Part shown: piece after piece, positions 6,112 through 7,125 of the stretch
Layout of the letters: each line of letters begins with the position of its first letter
Numbering within the stretch: position 1 is the first letter of the stretch
NCBI GenBank assembly: GCA_903891395.1
Contig: CAITEM010000084.1
Span: 1-7,125 of the forward strand
Length of the DNA: 7,125 nt
Reading direction: 5' to 3'
Source of the DNA: an uncultured Hyphomicrobiales bacterium
GTDB lineage: Bacteria > Pseudomonadota > Alphaproteobacteria > Rhizobiales > Xanthobacteraceae
Translations under genes and position numbers: made by a program
The notes under the pieces: model-generated
Databases searched by the model: none
What the model saw: the letters and a program-made list of their open reading frames with translations, nothing else
What the model was told of the DNA's origin: nothing

Positions 6112-6205
6112 AAAGTGTGGAAATGGCGAAAATCTTGGATTCTATGTCTCACGCCGGGGCTAATGGAGGGTTATCTGAAAGGCTCGAAATCGCGTGTAGT
6201 TAACC

Positions 6206-6209
6206 GGAG
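6206..6209 (+). promoter_or_regulatory. Candidate ribosome-binding site for guaA at the TTG start
   Basis: GGAG lies 11 bases before TTG 6221. The alternative ATG 6296 is preceded by a C-rich run with no Shine-Dalgarno sequence. The GGAG lies in the right arm of a 6-bp inverted repeat, AGGCTC (6180-6185) with GAGCCT (6207-6212), which could partly mask it. Confidence 0.45.
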
Positions 6210-6220
6210 CCTGACGCGCC

Positions 6221-7125
6221 TTGACCGCAGCCACGCTCAATCCCACAAGGCCCCCAGAGACGCCCGATTCAGGGCCGTCCGCGGCGCACCTCCCTATGCA
6301 TGACAAGATTCTGATCGTCGATTTCGGCTCCCAGGTCACCCAGCTCATCGCGCGCCGGGTCCGGGAGGAGAAGGTCTATTCGGAGATCGTGCCGTTCCAG
6401 AAGGCCGAGGAAGCCTTCCGGACCATGAAGCCCAAGGCGGTGATCCTGTCCGGCGGGCCGGCGTCGGTGCTGGACGCCAATGCGCCGCTGGCGCCCCAGG
6501 CGATCTACGAGGCCGGCGTGCCGGTGCTCGGCATCTGCTACGGCGAGCAGGCCATGGCGCACCAGCTCGGCGGCAAGGTCGAGGCCGGTCACCACCGCGA
6601 GTTCGGCCGCGCCGAAGTCGAGGTCGTCGCCGACAGCCCGATCTTCGACGGCGTCTGGGAGAAGGGCGGCAAGTATCCCGTCTGGATGAGCCACGGCGAT
6701 CGCGTCACCGAACTGCCGCCGGGTTTTCGCGTGCTCGGCAAGGCGCCGAACTCGCCGATCTCGATCATCGGCGACGACGCCCGCAAATTCTACGCGACGC
6801 AATTCCATCTCGAAGTCATGCACACGCCGCAGGGCGCGGCGCTGATCCGCAATTTCGTGCGCAACATCGCCGGCCTGACCGGCGACTGGACCATGCGCGC
6901 TTTCAAGGACGAGGCGATCGAGAAAATCCGCAAGCAGGTCGGCAAGGGCCGCGTCATCTGCGGATTGTCCGGCGGCGTCGACTCGGCGGTGGCGGCGGTG
7001 CTCATCCACGAAGCGATCGGCGAGCAGCTCACCTGCGTGTTCGTTGATCACGGCCTGCTGCGGCTCGCCGAAGGGCAGAAGGTCGCGGCGCTGTTCCGCG
7101 ACAGCTACAACATTCCGCTGGTGCA
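6221..7125 (+). CDS. guaA: GMP synthase (glutamine-hydrolysing), N-terminal part, cut by window end
   Basis: GuaA converts XMP to GMP using ATP and ammonia from glutamine, the step after IMP dehydrogenase. The window holds the whole glutamine amidotransferase domain and the start of the ATP pyrophosphatase domain. Numbering from ATG 6296: KILIVDFGSQ (4-13), ILSGGP (50-55), nucleophile Cys81 in GICYGEQ, MSHGD (131-135), and the His171/Glu173 pair in FHLEVMHT, where most relatives have Pro instead of Leu172. The PP-loop GLSGGVDSA is at 223-231 and VDHGLLR at 250-256. Start choice: ATG 6296 has no Shine-Dalgarno sequence. TTG 6221, with GGAG 11 bases upstream, adds 25 residues beginning TAATLNPTRPPETP, a Pro/Ala-rich leader like that I recall on Bradyrhizobium GuaA (MTAA...). 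An in-frame TGA at 6212 blocks anything earlier. I prefer the TTG. The 3' end lies beyond the window. Confidence 0.95.
   Translation, partial: MTAATLNPTRPPETPDSGPSAAHLPMHDKILIVDFGSQVTQLIARRVREEKVYSEIVPFQKAEEAFRTMKPKAVILSGGPASVLDANAPLAPQAIYEAGVPVLGICYGEQAMAHQLGGKVEAGHHREFGRAEVEVVADSPIFDGVWEKGGKYPVWMSHGDRVTELPPGFRVLGKAPNSPISIIGDDARKFYATQFHLEVMHTPQGAALIRNFVRNIAGLTGDWTMRAFKDEAIEKIRKQVGKGRVICGLSGGVDSAVAAVLIHEAIGEQLTCVFVDHGLLRLAEGQKVAALFRDSYNIPLV

Noticed and set aside
5319..6113. 264-codon plus-strand open frame opposite the Aat-like gene
   Set aside because: It is the antisense shadow of a clearly recognisable Aat homologue; its product is Arg/His/Ala-rich with no motif.
6112..6220. Sigma-70 promoter or riboswitch upstream of guaA
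   Set aside because: TTGGAT (6135-6140) and TAATGG (6161-6166) are 20 bases apart and weak; no known purine riboswitch structure is visible.
6269..7051. 260-codon minus-strand open frame opposite guaA
   Set aside because: Shadow of guaA, whose catalytic motifs are unambiguous; the antisense product is Asp/Arg-rich low complexity.

Overview
The window looks like chromosomal DNA from a high-GC alphaproteobacterium, probably of the Bradyrhizobium/Rhodopseudomonas/Pseudolabrys side of the Hyphomicrobiales. This rests on the GC-rich codon use, on a GC-rich palindromic intergenic repeat of a kind I associate with these genomes, and on the gene set lying between guaB and guaA. It is an inference from content; no database search was possible.

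Layout. Positions 1-407 are the 3' end of guaB (IMP dehydrogenase, + strand). A roughly 140-bp palindromic repeat (418-557) fills the gap between guaB and a leftward gene pair. That pair is an exported alpha/beta hydrolase (1069-1986, GTG start) followed 12 bp later by a GlcG/HbpS-type DUF336 protein (616-1056). A 280-bp intergenic region (1987-2266) separates this pair from a rightward pair. The rightward pair is a MAPEG-family membrane protein (2267-2692), whose stop overlaps the start of an RsmB/NOP-type RNA cytosine-5 methyltransferase (2689-3987) in an ATGA junction. Next is a single-span, Ala/Pro/Lys-rich protein of unknown function (4110-5183). Its last 60 bp overlap, tail to tail, a leftward gene for a divergent, N-terminally extended leucyl/phenylalanyl-tRNA-protein transferase-like protein (5124 to about 6101). 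Diverging from that gene is guaA (GMP synthase), probably starting at TTG 6221 and cut by the window end.

guaB and guaA encode the two committed steps from IMP to GMP and bracket the window. The genes between them do not form one pathway: there is an RNA-modification enzyme, a protein-end-modification homologue, envelope proteins and a small hydrolase operon. I see no mobile element, CRISPR array, tRNA or rRNA gene, or toxin-antitoxin pair, and no convincing sign of an undescribed multi-gene system. The best leads are the Aat-like protein with a changed active-site position, the unknown membrane-anchored protein with a repeated short motif, and the non-ATG start of guaA.
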